A stretch of DNA of 53,704 bases from Verrucomicrobiaceae bacterium (GCA_027483175.1 JAIXVE010000029.1:1-53704), one strand, 5' to 3'. Positions 1-10,747 are shown, counted from the first letter of the stretch. Notes: a model not told the origin generated them from the letters alone. Numbers and translations are program-made.

Positions 1-2123
1 ACGCCGCCTCGCAGAAACTCAAAATGCGACGGCCGGTTGTCGTGCCCATTGCACTCCGCCCACTTCAATCCCGTTTCCGTGTCCCAGACCGTGATGCGGT
101 TGTCTTGCGTGCCCACCGCTAGCATCAACCCATCCGCACTCCACGACGGCCTTTCCAAGGTCTGCTGATGCTGGCACACACGCAGCTCCACCCCGGTCGC
201 CGCGTCAAGGATCCGCAGCACCCGATCATAACCAATCGCCAGTCGTCCTCCGTCAGGAGAAAGCGCCGGGCCGCGCCACCCTGGCGTCAGCACGGTCCGA
301 CCCATTCCGCGCAGCACCTCCCCTCCCCCGGAACCACCCGCCACCGCCATCCTTTCCATATGATCGCCGCGCAGCATCGCCAGCACGCTCTCATCCGCAC
401 TCCACGCCCACTCCATCACGCCGCCATCCGCGGGAACCACGTGCGCCGCACCATCCGCAGCCGACCATAACAGCAGATTGCACGCCGAGCCGCGCCCAGC
501 CGCATCCGCTGGCAGCAGCACCACAATCCACCTACCGCCCGGACTGAAAACCGGCGCACCGCACCCCAGCCCCGGCGGATTCCCAGCCCGCACCGGCAGC
601 GGCCCGCCCGCCAGCGCCACTAGGTCCTCACCCGTCCGCGCGTCCACCAGCTTCACCCCCCCATCCCGATCCACCATCACCGCACGATCCATCCGCGGAG
701 AAAACTGCGGATCAATCAGAATCCGCTCCGACAGGGGCTTCGCCCACTCGTTAGGCACCGGAGCATCAAAATCCGGCATCACCAGCGCCGCCACCGCTTC
801 ATCCCGCAGTTCCACGCCCGGCCTGATCGCCGCCGCACGCCGCACCGCCTCCATCGCCCTAGCAGACCCACCCGACTGACCCGACGCCCGCTCGCGCTGC
901 GCCACCGCCACCAGCGACTGCCACAACTCCGCCTCCGCCCGCTGCCGCTGCTCCGATTCCGCCCGCGCCAACCGCTCCGCCCGTCGCCACTGCACCGTCA
1001 CTCCCGCCGCACCCGCCGTCAGCGCCAGCATCAGTGCCCCCAGCGCAGCGCTCAACGCGCGATGCCGCGCCACCCAGCGCCCCATGCGCGTGAACACCGT
1101 CACCGGCCTGGCCAGTATCGGATCGCCCGCCAGCCAGCGCCCCAGATCCTCCGCCATCTCCCCAGCCGATCCATAACGCCGCGCCGGAGTCTTCTCCATC
1201 GCCTTCAGGCAGATCGTCTCAAGGTCCCGCGGAATCGACGGATCCAGCACCCTCGGCCCAACCGGCGGCAGGTTCCTCACATGGTCCAGCAAGGTCGCCA
1301 TGTCGCGCCCGGGAAAAGGCGCACGTCCCGTCAGCGCATAATAAAGCAGCGCCCCGACACCGTAAACATCCGTCTGCGCCACCGCCTCTCCTTCCCCCGT
1401 CTGCTCCGGCGCAAACCACGCCGGCGTGCCCACGCTCTGATTTGTCAGGGTCAGCTCTCCGTCAATCACGCTCCCCGTGCTCTTCACCAGCCCGAAATCC
1501 GCCACGCGCGGCTCGTCGTCCGGATCGATCAGAATGTTCGACGGCTTCAAGTCCCGGTGCAGCAAACCGTGATCGTGCGCATGCTGAATCGCCGAAGCAA
1601 TCTTCGCCACAAAGGCCGCCGCCTGCTTCGGCGCAAGAGTTCCCCCGCGCTTCACCCGCTGACTCAGCGTCGGCCCCGCAATCAATTCCATGCTGAAAAA
1701 CGCATGACTGTCCGTCTCGCCCACCTCATGAACCTTCACCACATGCGGGTGGTTCAAACGCGCCGCCGCCCGCGCCTCCATCCGAAACCGCCTCAACGCA
1801 TCAGGATCCGCCAGCGGTCCCCCCGGAATCACCTTCAACGCCACATCGCGCTCAAGGCTCCGCTGCCGCGCCCGATACACCACGCCCATCCCCCCACGCC
1901 CCAATTCCTCCAGCAATTCATAATCACCCAAACGGTCCGGCCCCGACCGCACAAACCCCGCATCCCCCGCATCCGTCAACTCCCCACCCGACACCACTTC
2001 GTCCTCATCGTCCTCCAGCCCGAACGCCGTCGCCGCAAGACACCCCGCACACAACCCACCCACGCCGGAACGCATCGGCGCTCCGCACTGACGGCAGTTC
2101 GGGGGTGAAGTGGAAATTGTCAT
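1..2123 (-). CDS. Ser/Thr protein kinase with WD40-type C-terminal region (partial, 3' end outside window)
   Basis: Hanks-type kinase anchored in the inner membrane; 707 residues are visible and no stop is reached. An N-terminal zinc ribbon (C10-x2-C13 and C25-x2-C28) is followed by the kinase domain from about residue 66: glycine loop GRGGMG (75-80), catalytic K97, HRD at 189-191, DFG at 209-211 and an APE-type site (FAPEQ). A hydrophobic segment near residue 350 (about position 1070) is followed by a charged, coiled-coil-like stretch. The visible C-terminal part has recurring motifs of the type FSP..RW and WSADES..A, as in WD40 propellers. The start is the ATG at 2121-2123. Kinases of this layout in Verrucomicrobiota often lie directly downstream of an ECF sigma gene; here the matching type of sigma gene is 16 kb away at 18788-19519 on the same strand. 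Family assignment is secure; the signal sensed is unknown. Confidence 0.93.
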   Translation of the reverse strand, partial: MTISTSPPNCRQCGAPMRSGVGGLCAGCLAATAFGLEDDEDEVVSGGELTDAGDAGFVRSGPDRLGDYELLEELGRGGMGVVYRARQRSLERDVALKVIPGGPLADPDALRRFRMEARAAARLNHPHVVKVHEVGETDSHAFFSMELIAGPTLSQRVKRGGTLAPKQAAAFVAKIASAIQHAHDHGLLHRDLKPSNILIDPDDEPRVADFGLVKSTGSVIDGELTLTNQSVGTPAWFAPEQTGEGEAVAQTDVYGVGALLYYALTGRAPFPGRDMATLLDHVRNLPPVGPRVLDPSIPRDLETICLKAMEKTPARRYGSAGEMAEDLGRWLAGDPILARPVTVFTRMGRWVARHRALSAALGALMLALTAGAAGVTVQWRRAERLARAESEQRQRAEAELWQSLVAVAQRERASGQSGGSARAMEAVRRAAAIRPGVELRDEAVAALVMPDFDAPVPNEWAKPLSERILIDPQFSPRMDRAVMVDRDGGVKLVDARTGEDLVALAGGPLPVRAGNPPGLGCGAPVFSPGGRWIVVLLPADAAGRGSACNLLLWSAADGAAHVVPADGGVMEWAWSADESVLAMLRGDHMERMAVAGGSGGGEVLRGMGRTVLTPGWRGPALSPDGGRLAIGYDRVLRILDAATGVELRVCQHQQTLERPSWSADGLMLAVGTQDNRITVWDTETGLKWAECNGHDNRPSHFEFLRGG

Positions 2124-2190
2124 CCTGAAATTCGGCCAGCCAGGGTTCGCCCCTTGGCTCCCCACTCCATACTGAGATTTCCAGCCGCGA

Positions 2191-2253
2191 AAATGACAGG
2201 CTGAACGGAAATTCCAGAGACCTCCAAAAAAAAATTCGCCGCCCCTGTCATTT
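2191..2253. promoter_or_regulatory. Inverted repeat in the divergent kinase / giant-protein intergenic region
   Basis: The 182-bp divergent space (2124-2305) holds a perfect 10-bp inverted repeat: AAATGACAGG at 2191-2200 and CCTGTCATTT at 2244-2253, arms 43 bp apart, with an A9 run (2226-2234) between them. A looser match (TGTCATCCTG) overlaps the kinase start near 2118-2127. The placement suits a dyad operator or two half-sites serving both divergent genes. That role is inference; no promoter hexamers were assigned with confidence. Confidence 0.3.
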
Positions 2254-2305
2254 CCACCCGCGGATCCCTCAGGAACCCACCAGAGCACCATTCCCCGGAA
2301 CCGCC

Positions 2306-5300
2306 ATGAATCCACCCTCCCACCCCCGCCACCCATGGCCACCCCACATTCCTGTTCTAATCGCCCGATCCCTCTGCCTCCTCACCGCTCTGCTCCTCCC
2401 GAACGCCGCCCTCGCCCTCGCCCCTGACGTGGTTCCTTCCGGTCTGGAAAAATCAGACTGGTCAGGCATCAAGGCCGAACATCAGGCCAGGCAGCACGAA
2501 ATCCAAACCACCGAAACCGGCCACGCTGCTCCGAATCCAGCCCTCGGATGGCACATCACATGGGACCACGCCGGCTTCCTCGCACGCCCAACCGCACCCA
2601 CAGGCGACACATGGCAATGGGGCCTCACCCTCTCAAGCTACGGCTTCCAAGGAGCAGAACAACCCATCTCCGGCACCCCCGCAACCCACGCCGATGGCCA
2701 GCACCTCACCTATCAATGGAACAACCATCTCACCGAATGGTACCAGAATGATAACCGCGGCCTCGAACACGGCTTCACCGTGGCCCAACGGCCTCCCGCA
2801 AATGATCCGTCCCATCAGTCACATTCGTCCGATCTCTCTTTCACTCTGACCGTCCGCGGCGGCCTCCTCCCAGCCATCTCCCCCGACGCCCAAACCGTCC
2901 GCTTCCTCAATGCCTCCGGCACCACCATCGTCACCTACAGCGGCCTCAAGGTCTGGGACGCCGATGGCAAAATCCTCCCTTCCCACTTCGCAGCAGCAGA
3001 TTCCCCAGCAGACACCTTCCGCCTGATCGTCGACGAACGCGGGGCACGCTATCCCATCACCATCGATCCCCTCGCCCAACAGGCTTATTTGAAACCTGCG
3101 GCAGTGGGAACGACTCAGGCGGGGGATGGTTTTGGATCTTCAGTGGCAGTCTCTGGGGATTTCGCAGTGGTGGGAGCCCCGAACGAAGACAGTAGCACCA
3201 TTGGGATCAACAATGCCCCAAACGAAGGCGCTCCAGATGCAGGTGCAGCTTATGTATTTGTGCGGAACGGAAATACATGGAGCCAACTCGCATTCCTTAA
3301 AGCCAGCAATCCTACAGATCAGGATCGGTTTGGCTCTTCCGTAGCCATCTCCGGCAATACCATCGTGGTGGGAGCGCATGGAGAAAACGCAATGGCGAAC
3401 AACGCAGGCGCTGCCTATGTTTTCGTCTGGAATGGAACCTACTGGAGTCAGCAGGCCTACCTGAAAGCCGGCAACCCCCAGGCGGATGCGTTTTTTGGCT
3501 ACTCGGTGGCCATCGCTGGAGACACGCTGGTGGTGGGTGCGCCACAGGAGTCCAGCAGCTCCACAGGAGTGAATTCCACACCCAATACGAGCGCTAGAGA
3601 GGCTGGAGCGGCCTATGTTTTCAAGCGCAGCGGAACAAGCTGGACGCAGCAGGCGTATTTGAAAGCCAGTAATACGGACGCTGGGGACCACTTCGGCAAT
3701 GCTGTCGCCATCTCAGGGGAGACGGTTGTCATTGGTGCTCCGCAGGAAGATAGCAATGGTAGCAGCCCGACAGACAATGGTGCGACCGATGCCGGTGCTG
3801 CTTATGTGTTTACACGCGCGACCACCACGTGGAGTTTCCGGGCAATGCTCAAAGGCACTTCCAGCAAGGCTGGGGATACTTTTCGTCAAGCTGTAGCCGT
3901 CGACGGCACGACGCTCGTGGTCGGGGCTCCAGGCACGAACAAGAATGGCGGCGCGGCCCATGTGCGCGTGGGCAGTGGCGCGGTTTGGATTTTCCAGCAG
4001 GAGCTTTCAGATGGAAGTATGGATATCGATCCAAACCCTGCGTCCTTTGGCTCAAAGGGTCATCGTCTTGGATCGTCGGTGGCCATCTCGGGTGAGGCCA
4101 TAATCGTTGGCGCACCACAGGGCTCTGGTGGTGGGTTCTTCTCGAGCAGATCTGGTCGCATTGCCTACGTGTACACGCGCCGAGGGACTGTCTGGACCTA
4201 CCAGGATGCATTACCTGCAGCATCCAATTCCGGGAGATTCGGCTCCTCGGTGGCTCTCTCAAATGGGACGTCGCTTGTCGGAGACCCAGAGGAAAACAGC
4301 AGCACCACAGGGGTCAACAGCACTCCGAACGAACTAGCCCACCGTGCCGGAGCAGCCTACACATTTCTCTTCCAGCCCACGGCCCCGGACGTCGTCACCC
4401 AGGCCGCCACCAGAATCACACCCCACAGTGCCACGCTCAACAGCAGAGTCTATGCCGGCTACAGCATGACGACGATGAGTTTTCAATACGGGGTCAATCC
4501 CGCCGGCCCGCTAACCACGGTTTCCCCAACGTCTCCTGCGGTGGTTTCGGGAAATGCTGTGTCGTTTGCGAGCTACAATCTGTCAGGGCTCGTGGCTGGG
4601 CAGACGTATCGGTTCCGGGCGCTTGGGCAGAATGGGGTGGGGCCAACGAATGGGGCTTGGCTGACCTTTACTACGCCACTCTCAGCCCCGGAGGTGGTGA
4701 ATCAAGCGGCTACGGGCGTGACTCACAATGCAGCCGTATTGAATGGCACGGTGTTGTCGAAAGGGAGCACGACCACGGTGACCTTTGAGTATGGGCCGAC
4801 GGGCGGGCTGATGCAGACGATCCCTGCAGTGCCTGCGAGTGTCGGGGGGACGCCGCTGACGAACACGCCGACGCCAGTGAGCGCAGCGCTGCCAACATTG
4901 ATTCCTGACACAGAATACACCTTCCGTGTTGTAGCCGTAAACGGCATCGGCACGTCGGTGAATCCTGGGGATCTTACCTTCCGCACCCTGGCGGACCCGA
5001 CTGCGTCGGGAGCGTTGGACCCTGGAGCAGCCAGCGTTGCCATTGCGGGCGGCGGAGGGTCTGTCTATGGCACCGCCTTCCAGCCGGATGGCTCGACAAT
5101 TCTGGTGGGAGATTTCCTCACAGTGGGCGGGGTTGCACATAACCGCATTGCACGACTGACCCCCAGTGGAGCGGTGGATACGGCGTTTACTACCCACGCG
5201 AACGGCGATGTGATCTGCGCGGCAGTGTTGGCCAATGGGCAGATTCTGATTGGAGGCAATTTCACTTCAGTGCAGAGAGGCGCTGGCCCCCCATTTCCAC

Positions 5301-8300
5301 GGAATCGGCTGGCGCTGTTGAATTCAGACGGCTCCATCGATAACTCCGCCGGGCTGGGGCAACTGGGTGTCGTAGGAGCCAATTTCTACGTGCTGAGCAT
5401 GGCGGTGCAGGCGGATGGAAAAATCCTGCTGGCGGGAGATTTCACCTCGCTCAATGGCACGCCTAGGAACCGAATCGCGAGGATCACGCCGACGGGGGTG
5501 ATCGAGTCCTTTAATCCGAATGCTGACGGTCCGGTCTATGCAATAGCGGTGCAGCAGGATGGGAAAGTACTTATCGGCGGGGCCTTTGGTAATGTCAGCG
5601 GTGCTGCCCACACCAATCTGGCAAGGCTGGATGCGACGACGGGAGCCGCGGTCGCTGCCTATACGGCATCGGCAAATACTGCGGTCTATTGCATCGCACT
5701 GGACGATCTGGACCGGGCGGTGGTGGGCGGGACGTTTACTTCTGTGAAAGGAGTGGGTGGTGTGCCGAATCCGCGAAACTATCTCATGCGGCTCACAGCC
5801 GCTGGAGCATTGGATGCCACCTTCATCCCGAATCCGAATGCCTCTATAGCCAGCATCGCCATCCAGGCAAATCAGGACATCATCATCGGCGGCGCCTTTG
5901 GATTTGTGGGGCCGGCCGCACGCAGCAAAGTGGCCCGCCTGCGGGCTGCCGGGACTCTGGATGCAACGTTTAATCCGAATGTGGGTGGCGGAGACGTCCG
6001 CAGCGTGGCTTTGCGGGCGGATGGCAAGGTGCAACTCGGCGGCACCTTCACCAGCGTAGGCGGCACGGGCCGCACGGCTTATGCCCAGGTGCTGAACGGT
6101 GTGGCGACGTCGAATGTCGTGAAACGTGATCCTACTACGGTTTATTGGGTCCTGGGAGGCACATCGCCACAGCTGCAATCGGTGACGTTTGAGAAATCCA
6201 CTGACGGAGGTGCCACCTACCAGACGCTGCTGGGAAATGGGCGACGCTACGGCTACAGTGCTTTTGCGCTGGAAAATATCTCCCCGCAGCTCCCCGGGAT
6301 CAACAACGGCAGGATCCGTGTCCGTGGGCGCGTGGCTGGCGGATATCTCAGCGGCTCTGCCGGGATGGTGGAAAACATCCTGACTTACAATGATCCCGTG
6401 GCCACCGTGACCACAATTGATCCTGCCACGGAGATCACCGGCACCACCGCCGTGCTTTACGGCACCGTGAATCCGAATGGAAACGTCACGAACGCCTATT
6501 TTGAAATATCAGAAACGCCGGGCTTCGAGACTCCTGATTATGCCTTTGCGCTCAGCGGCTCGACTAGCATTCTTACGGGAAGCAGCAATGTCGTGGTCAC
6601 CGGGCGGACGGACAATTTTTCTGCCACTCTCCAGCCCGGCCGCCTTTACTACTACCGGGCCGCTGGATACAACACCGGAGGCATGGTCTATGGCGCCGCC
6701 AAGACCTTCACCACCCTGGGAAATCTGAATGTGGACTATAAGGACGATGGCTCGGACAATTCCCCTGTTGCCAGCAGCTATGTGGCTACAGGGAGGAATG
6801 TGAACTTCACCCTGGCCCGCGCTCTGGCCGCGGGCACCACACTCATGGTGGTGAACAACACGGGCAGCGCTCCCATCACAGGAAATTTCGCCAACCTGGC
6901 GCAGGGGCAGACGGTTTCGCTTACCTACGGCGGCGTCTCCTATCCGTTTGTGGCCAACTACTATGGCGGCACAGGCAATGATCTGGTGCTGGTGTGGGCG
7001 AACACGCGGATGCTTGCCTGGGGCTGGGACAATGGGCTGCAACTGGGACTGGGATACCAGGCTCCCGGCGGTGCCATCGGGAAACCGGAGCCTGTTTCAC
7101 CCGGCGCGCTGGCAGGAAAGACCATCAGCACCATGGCCGCCGGTTTCCTTCACAGCGCAGCCTTGTGTGTCGATGGCACGGTGGCGACCTGGGGGTCTAA
7201 TCTGGAAGGTCAACTGGGCGACGGAACCAATCGTCAGCGGGGAATTCCGAACGCGGTGGACTTCAGTTTCCTCCCCGCCGGAGTGCAGATCACGGCCATT
7301 TCCGCAGGGTATCATCACACGCTGGCGCTGGCTTCCAACGGGGCGGTCTATGCCTGGGGCGACAATGAATTCGGCCAGCTCGGCCATGGCGATGTGCCGA
7401 ATGACAGCAACCTTCCCGTCGCTGTGGATGCCAGCGGAATCCTCGGTGGTCCGGGGAATCGGGTGGTGGCCATTGCTGCCGGAGCCCGTCACAGCCTCGC
7501 GGTGCTGGAGAATGGCACCGTGGCATCATGGGGCTGGGGATCGAGCGGTCAGTTAGGCAATAGCGGCACGGCCAATCACTCGGTCCCCGTGGGCGTCGAT
7601 CTGAGCGGGATCAGTTTCGGATTCGGGGAAAAAATCACCCTGGTGGCTGCGGGGGCGAATCACAGTCTGGCCGCTACCAATGATGGGAGGCTACTGGCCT
7701 GGGGAAATAACCTCACGGGCCAGCTGGGCGATGGCACCACCACCCAACGCACCGCCCCGGTGCTCATCAGCAGTGTTTGGACAGGAGGATCGCCCATCGT
7801 CAGCCTCAGTGCGGGCGGCGGCGGTGGCACGAGCGATCTTGGGATCACGGGTGGCCATTATTTCACCACCGCCCGTGCGGCCAGTGGCAGGATGGCTACC
7901 TGGGGCAGCAATGTCTGGGGGCAGTTGTCGGATGGCAACCTTGGTCTCGTGCAGACGGTGCCGCTGTGGCTGGCGGATCGTGGGGCGGTCGCTGAATCCG
8001 CAGGAGGCTCGGGACATGTGCTAGCCATCATTGCAGACACGCTGGGCGCCTGGGGATTGGGAAATGAAGGTCGGCTGGGCAATGGGAATGTCAGCACCCA
8101 TGTGCAGCCCGTGCCCACGGAAGTGGCTTCCACGCTGGGTGCAGGCGAACGCTGGCTGAACGTGTATGGCGGTTCGCAAGCCCAGCATAGTCTGGCTCTC
8201 GTCGCCGGCCCCCCGCCGCCCATCGTCACCACGCTGGCCGCCACCGCCGTGAGCCACAACAGCGTGACGCTGCACGGCACGGTGAATGCCAATAACAACA

Positions 8301-10612
8301 CCGCCAGCCTGCTTTTCCAATACGGCGAGGATGCCACCTATGCCGTCACCACCAACGTCACGGCTGCGCCCGCCGCGCTGTCTGGAAATGTGGTCACACC
8401 CATTACCGTAACCCTCAGCGGCCTGACGCCTGGCACGATTTACCATTTCCGCGCTGCGGCCACCTCCGGCCCGACGATCGCCACCGGGGCTGATTTCACA
8501 TTCACCACGATGGGAGATCCAGGGATCGCGGGGACGGTGGATGCACTGGATCTCGGGGCTGGTTTCAACGGTGCAGTGTACGCCACTGCCGAGCAACCGG
8601 ATGGAAAGGTCGTCATGGGTGGAGCCTTCTCGCTGGTCAACCTGCAGGACCGCAATCGCCTCTGCCGACTGAATGCGGACGGCTCGCTGGATACCGGATT
8701 CACCCCAGTGGTAAATGGCGACGTGCATTGCGTGGCCGTGCAGACGGATGGCTCGATCGTGCTCGGAGGTTATTTCACAACAGTAAACGGAGTGGCCCGC
8801 AATCACTTGGCAAGAGTGGATGCCAATGGAGTCCTCGACGCCAGCTTTGATCCCAATGCGTCGAGTGCCCCCGGATTTACCACGGATGTGAATTCGATAG
8901 CCCTGCAATTGGATGGGAAAATCCTGGTCGGCGGACTCTTTACAACCTTCCAAGCCAATGGAGCCGCCACGGTTACTTCCCGTCAGAATTGTGCCCGACT
9001 AAACCAGGATGGCACGGTGGATCCCGCTTTCGTGGCTGATGCGACAAGTTTTGTGACCCACATTGCTGTGCAGCCGGATGGCAGCATTATCCTTGCAGGT
9101 GGGTATGATCGTCTCAACGGCGTGGCCCGCAGCGGGTTGACCCGCATCAGTGCCTCGGGTGCAGTGGATACCACCTTTGATCCGAATCCGAACGGCTACG
9201 TGGGCAGGTTATCCCTGGGGGCAGACGGTAGCATGGTCATCAGTGGCGTCTTCAGGTCCCTGCAACCCGGCGGAACTGGCCCGGTCCTCTCCCGGCCTGG
9301 TCTGGCGCGCATCACCGCCGCAGGGGCCGTAGATGCCGCCTATGATGCTGACGCTGGATTCATCGAATCCATGGCGCTTCAGACCAATGGCCAATTGCTG
9401 CTGGGCGGGAGGATGACCCAGGTGCAGGGCCATGGCGGCGCCGCCACTCCGCGTGGCTACGTGGCGCGGTTGCTGGAAAATGCCGCCCTGGATACAGGCT
9501 TCGACCCTGGAGCCAACAACATTATCCGCGACCTCACCCTCCTGAGCAGCGGCAAGGTGATCATCAATGGCAGTTTCACGTCCCTGCATCCTAACGGGGG
9601 ACCCTCGTATGTCCGCAATGGCATAGCCCGGTTGAACAATGATCCCATCACGCAAAGTCTTACGGTCACCAGCGCCAACCGCGTACAGTGGCTCCGTGGC
9701 GGCTCAGCACCTGAGACCAGCCAGGTCACCTTTGAACTTTCCATCGACGGAGGAAGCACGTTCACTCCGCTCGGCCCGGCGTCAGGGTATGGCGCTGCCA
9801 GCCGCAGTGCCGGTGGCTGGGAACTCACTGGCCTCAGCCTGCCTGAGGTTGGCACCATCCGCGCCCGCGCCCGGATCATGACGAATACAAGGTTCACTGG
9901 CTCCTCGGGATTGGTGGAAACCCTGCAGCCCTACAGCCTCAACCCACCGCTGGCCTTCGCCAAGCCCGCCACGGACATCACGGACACCACCGCCACGCTC
10001 CACGCTCAGGTGAACCCGAACTCGAATCCCACCACCGTCAGTTTCAGCTATGGACTGAGCAGCAGCTATGAAATCGGCACCGCCATTGCCACGCCGGACC
10101 TCATCACGGCCAGCGGCTTCACAGTCGTCGACGCTCCCATCGCTGGCCTGCTTCCCGGCACGGTCTATCACTACACGCTCAATTACGGCAGCAGTGCCGG
10201 CAGCGGCTTCACGCCAGACGCCACCTTCACCACGCTCACCAGACTCCAAGCCTGGAGACAGTTCCATTTCGGCATCTCCACCAGCACCTCAGACGCCGCC
10301 GACAGCGCCGACCCCGACAACGATGGCGTCGCTAATCTCACCGAATTCGCCTTCGGCCTCAACCCGCTCAAACCCGACGCCGCCGCCCTCCCGGAGCACG
10401 TCGTCGACGGCAGTCTCATCCTCGTCGAATTCACAGAACCAGACTCCCACATGGGCATCACCTACGGAGCCGAATGGAGCCCCGACATGTCCCCCGGCAG
10501 CTGGTCCCCACTCCCTGACAAAGGAGCAGGCCCCGTCCACTCCTTCAAACTCAACACCTCCGGCCGCGACCGTGCCTTCGTCCGCCTCAAAGCAGCCGTC
10601 ACCAGTCCGTAG
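2306..10612 (+). CDS. Giant secreted multi-propeller protein (FG-GAP-like, delta-60, RCC1, delta-60)
   Basis: 2768 residues, exported: hydrophobic signal around residues 18-38. Order seen: N-terminal beta domain (40-260); seven FG-GAP-like repeats of the type FGSSVAISG..VVGAP (262-688); two Fn3-like domains (693-890); seven delta-60 repeats of the type QPDGKIL.GG.F (900-1265); a beta domain with the W.LGG / FE.S.DGG pattern (1270-1363); Fn3-like (1366-1470); a short autotransporter-strand-like stretch ending GGTGNDLVLVW (1472-1562); seven RCC1 repeats (WG.N..GQLGDG, 1567-1965); Fn3-like (1972-2068); seven more delta-60 repeats (2070-2445); the same beta domain and Fn3-like (2450-2642); a C-terminal module starting DPDNDGVANLTEFAFG (2645-2768). 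Each repeat set of seven predicts one seven-bladed propeller. Likely a cell-surface or secreted binding/adhesion protein; ligand unknown. Base composition changes sharply at about 3085, inside the gene. Confidence 0.9.
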   Translation: MNPPSHPRHPWPPHIPVLIARSLCLLTALLLPNAALALAPDVVPSGLEKSDWSGIKAEHQARQHEIQTTETGHAAPNPALGWHITWDHAGFLARPTAPTGDTWQWGLTLSSYGFQGAEQPISGTPATHADGQHLTYQWNNHLTEWYQNDNRGLEHGFTVAQRPPANDPSHQSHSSDLSFTLTVRGGLLPAISPDAQTVRFLNASGTTIVTYSGLKVWDADGKILPSHFAAADSPADTFRLIVDERGARYPITIDPLAQQAYLKPAAVGTTQAGDGFGSSVAVSGDFAVVGAPNEDSSTIGINNAPNEGAPDAGAAYVFVRNGNTWSQLAFLKASNPTDQDRFGSSVAISGNTIVVGAHGENAMANNAGAAYVFVWNGTYWSQQAYLKAGNPQADAFFGYSVAIAGDTLVVGAPQESSSSTGVNSTPNTSAREAGAAYVFKRSGTSWTQQAYLKASNTDAGDHFGNAVAISGETVVIGAPQEDSNGSSPTDNGATDAGAAYVFTRATTTWSFRAMLKGTSSKAGDTFRQAVAVDGTTLVVGAPGTNKNGGAAHVRVGSGAVWIFQQELSDGSMDIDPNPASFGSKGHRLGSSVAISGEAIIVGAPQGSGGGFFSSRSGRIAYVYTRRGTVWTYQDALPAASNSGRFGSSVALSNGTSLVGDPEENSSTTGVNSTPNELAHRAGAAYTFLFQPTAPDVVTQAATRITPHSATLNSRVYAGYSMTTMSFQYGVNPAGPLTTVSPTSPAVVSGNAVSFASYNLSGLVAGQTYRFRALGQNGVGPTNGAWLTFTTPLSAPEVVNQAATGVTHNAAVLNGTVLSKGSTTTVTFEYGPTGGLMQTIPAVPASVGGTPLTNTPTPVSAALPTLIPDTEYTFRVVAVNGIGTSVNPGDLTFRTLADPTASGALDPGAASVAIAGGGGSVYGTAFQPDGSTILVGDFLTVGGVAHNRIARLTPSGAVDTAFTTHANGDVICAAVLANGQILIGGNFTSVQRGAGPPFPRNRLALLNSDGSIDNSAGLGQLGVVGANFYVLSMAVQADGKILLAGDFTSLNGTPRNRIARITPTGVIESFNPNADGPVYAIAVQQDGKVLIGGAFGNVSGAAHTNLARLDATTGAAVAAYTASANTAVYCIALDDLDRAVVGGTFTSVKGVGGVPNPRNYLMRLTAAGALDATFIPNPNASIASIAIQANQDIIIGGAFGFVGPAARSKVARLRAAGTLDATFNPNVGGGDVRSVALRADGKVQLGGTFTSVGGTGRTAYAQVLNGVATSNVVKRDPTTVYWVLGGTSPQLQSVTFEKSTDGGATYQTLLGNGRRYGYSAFALENISPQLPGINNGRIRVRGRVAGGYLSGSAGMVENILTYNDPVATVTTIDPATEITGTTAVLYGTVNPNGNVTNAYFEISETPGFETPDYAFALSGSTSILTGSSNVVVTGRTDNFSATLQPGRLYYYRAAGYNTGGMVYGAAKTFTTLGNLNVDYKDDGSDNSPVASSYVATGRNVNFTLARALAAGTTLMVVNNTGSAPITGNFANLAQGQTVSLTYGGVSYPFVANYYGGTGNDLVLVWANTRMLAWGWDNGLQLGLGYQAPGGAIGKPEPVSPGALAGKTISTMAAGFLHSAALCVDGTVATWGSNLEGQLGDGTNRQRGIPNAVDFSFLPAGVQITAISAGYHHTLALASNGAVYAWGDNEFGQLGHGDVPNDSNLPVAVDASGILGGPGNRVVAIAAGARHSLAVLENGTVASWGWGSSGQLGNSGTANHSVPVGVDLSGISFGFGEKITLVAAGANHSLAATNDGRLLAWGNNLTGQLGDGTTTQRTAPVLISSVWTGGSPIVSLSAGGGGGTSDLGITGGHYFTTARAASGRMATWGSNVWGQLSDGNLGLVQTVPLWLADRGAVAESAGGSGHVLAIIADTLGAWGLGNEGRLGNGNVSTHVQPVPTEVASTLGAGERWLNVYGGSQAQHSLALVAGPPPPIVTTLAATAVSHNSVTLHGTVNANNNTASLLFQYGEDATYAVTTNVTAAPAALSGNVVTPITVTLSGLTPGTIYHFRAAATSGPTIATGADFTFTTMGDPGIAGTVDALDLGAGFNGAVYATAEQPDGKVVMGGAFSLVNLQDRNRLCRLNADGSLDTGFTPVVNGDVHCVAVQTDGSIVLGGYFTTVNGVARNHLARVDANGVLDASFDPNASSAPGFTTDVNSIALQLDGKILVGGLFTTFQANGAATVTSRQNCARLNQDGTVDPAFVADATSFVTHIAVQPDGSIILAGGYDRLNGVARSGLTRISASGAVDTTFDPNPNGYVGRLSLGADGSMVISGVFRSLQPGGTGPVLSRPGLARITAAGAVDAAYDADAGFIESMALQTNGQLLLGGRMTQVQGHGGAATPRGYVARLLENAALDTGFDPGANNIIRDLTLLSSGKVIINGSFTSLHPNGGPSYVRNGIARLNNDPITQSLTVTSANRVQWLRGGSAPETSQVTFELSIDGGSTFTPLGPASGYGAASRSAGGWELTGLSLPEVGTIRARARIMTNTRFTGSSGLVETLQPYSLNPPLAFAKPATDITDTTATLHAQVNPNSNPTTVSFSYGLSSSYEIGTAIATPDLITASGFTVVDAPIAGLLPGTVYHYTLNYGSSAGSGFTPDATFTTLTRLQAWRQFHFGISTSTSDAADSADPDNDGVANLTEFAFGLNPLKPDAAALPEHVVDGSLILVEFTEPDSHMGITYGAEWSPDMSPGSWSPLPDKGAGPVHSFKLNTSGRDRAFVRLKAAVTSP

Positions 10613-10747
10613 TCTATGCCCAGAGCCCCAAAGGAACGGAAGGGCCGCAAAGGCATCCTCCACTCTCTGGTCCTTCCCTTCTTTCAGCCACTCAAGTTCC
10701 TTCAAAGCCAGCTCCAATCCCGCTCCTGCGCACCAACCGCCCTCCCC

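Noticed and set aside
10616..10747. N-terminal extension of the first propeller gene from the ATG at 10616
   Set aside because: The extension is Lys/Arg/Pro-rich, would bury the signal peptide, and is not open in the homologous region upstream of the paralogue.
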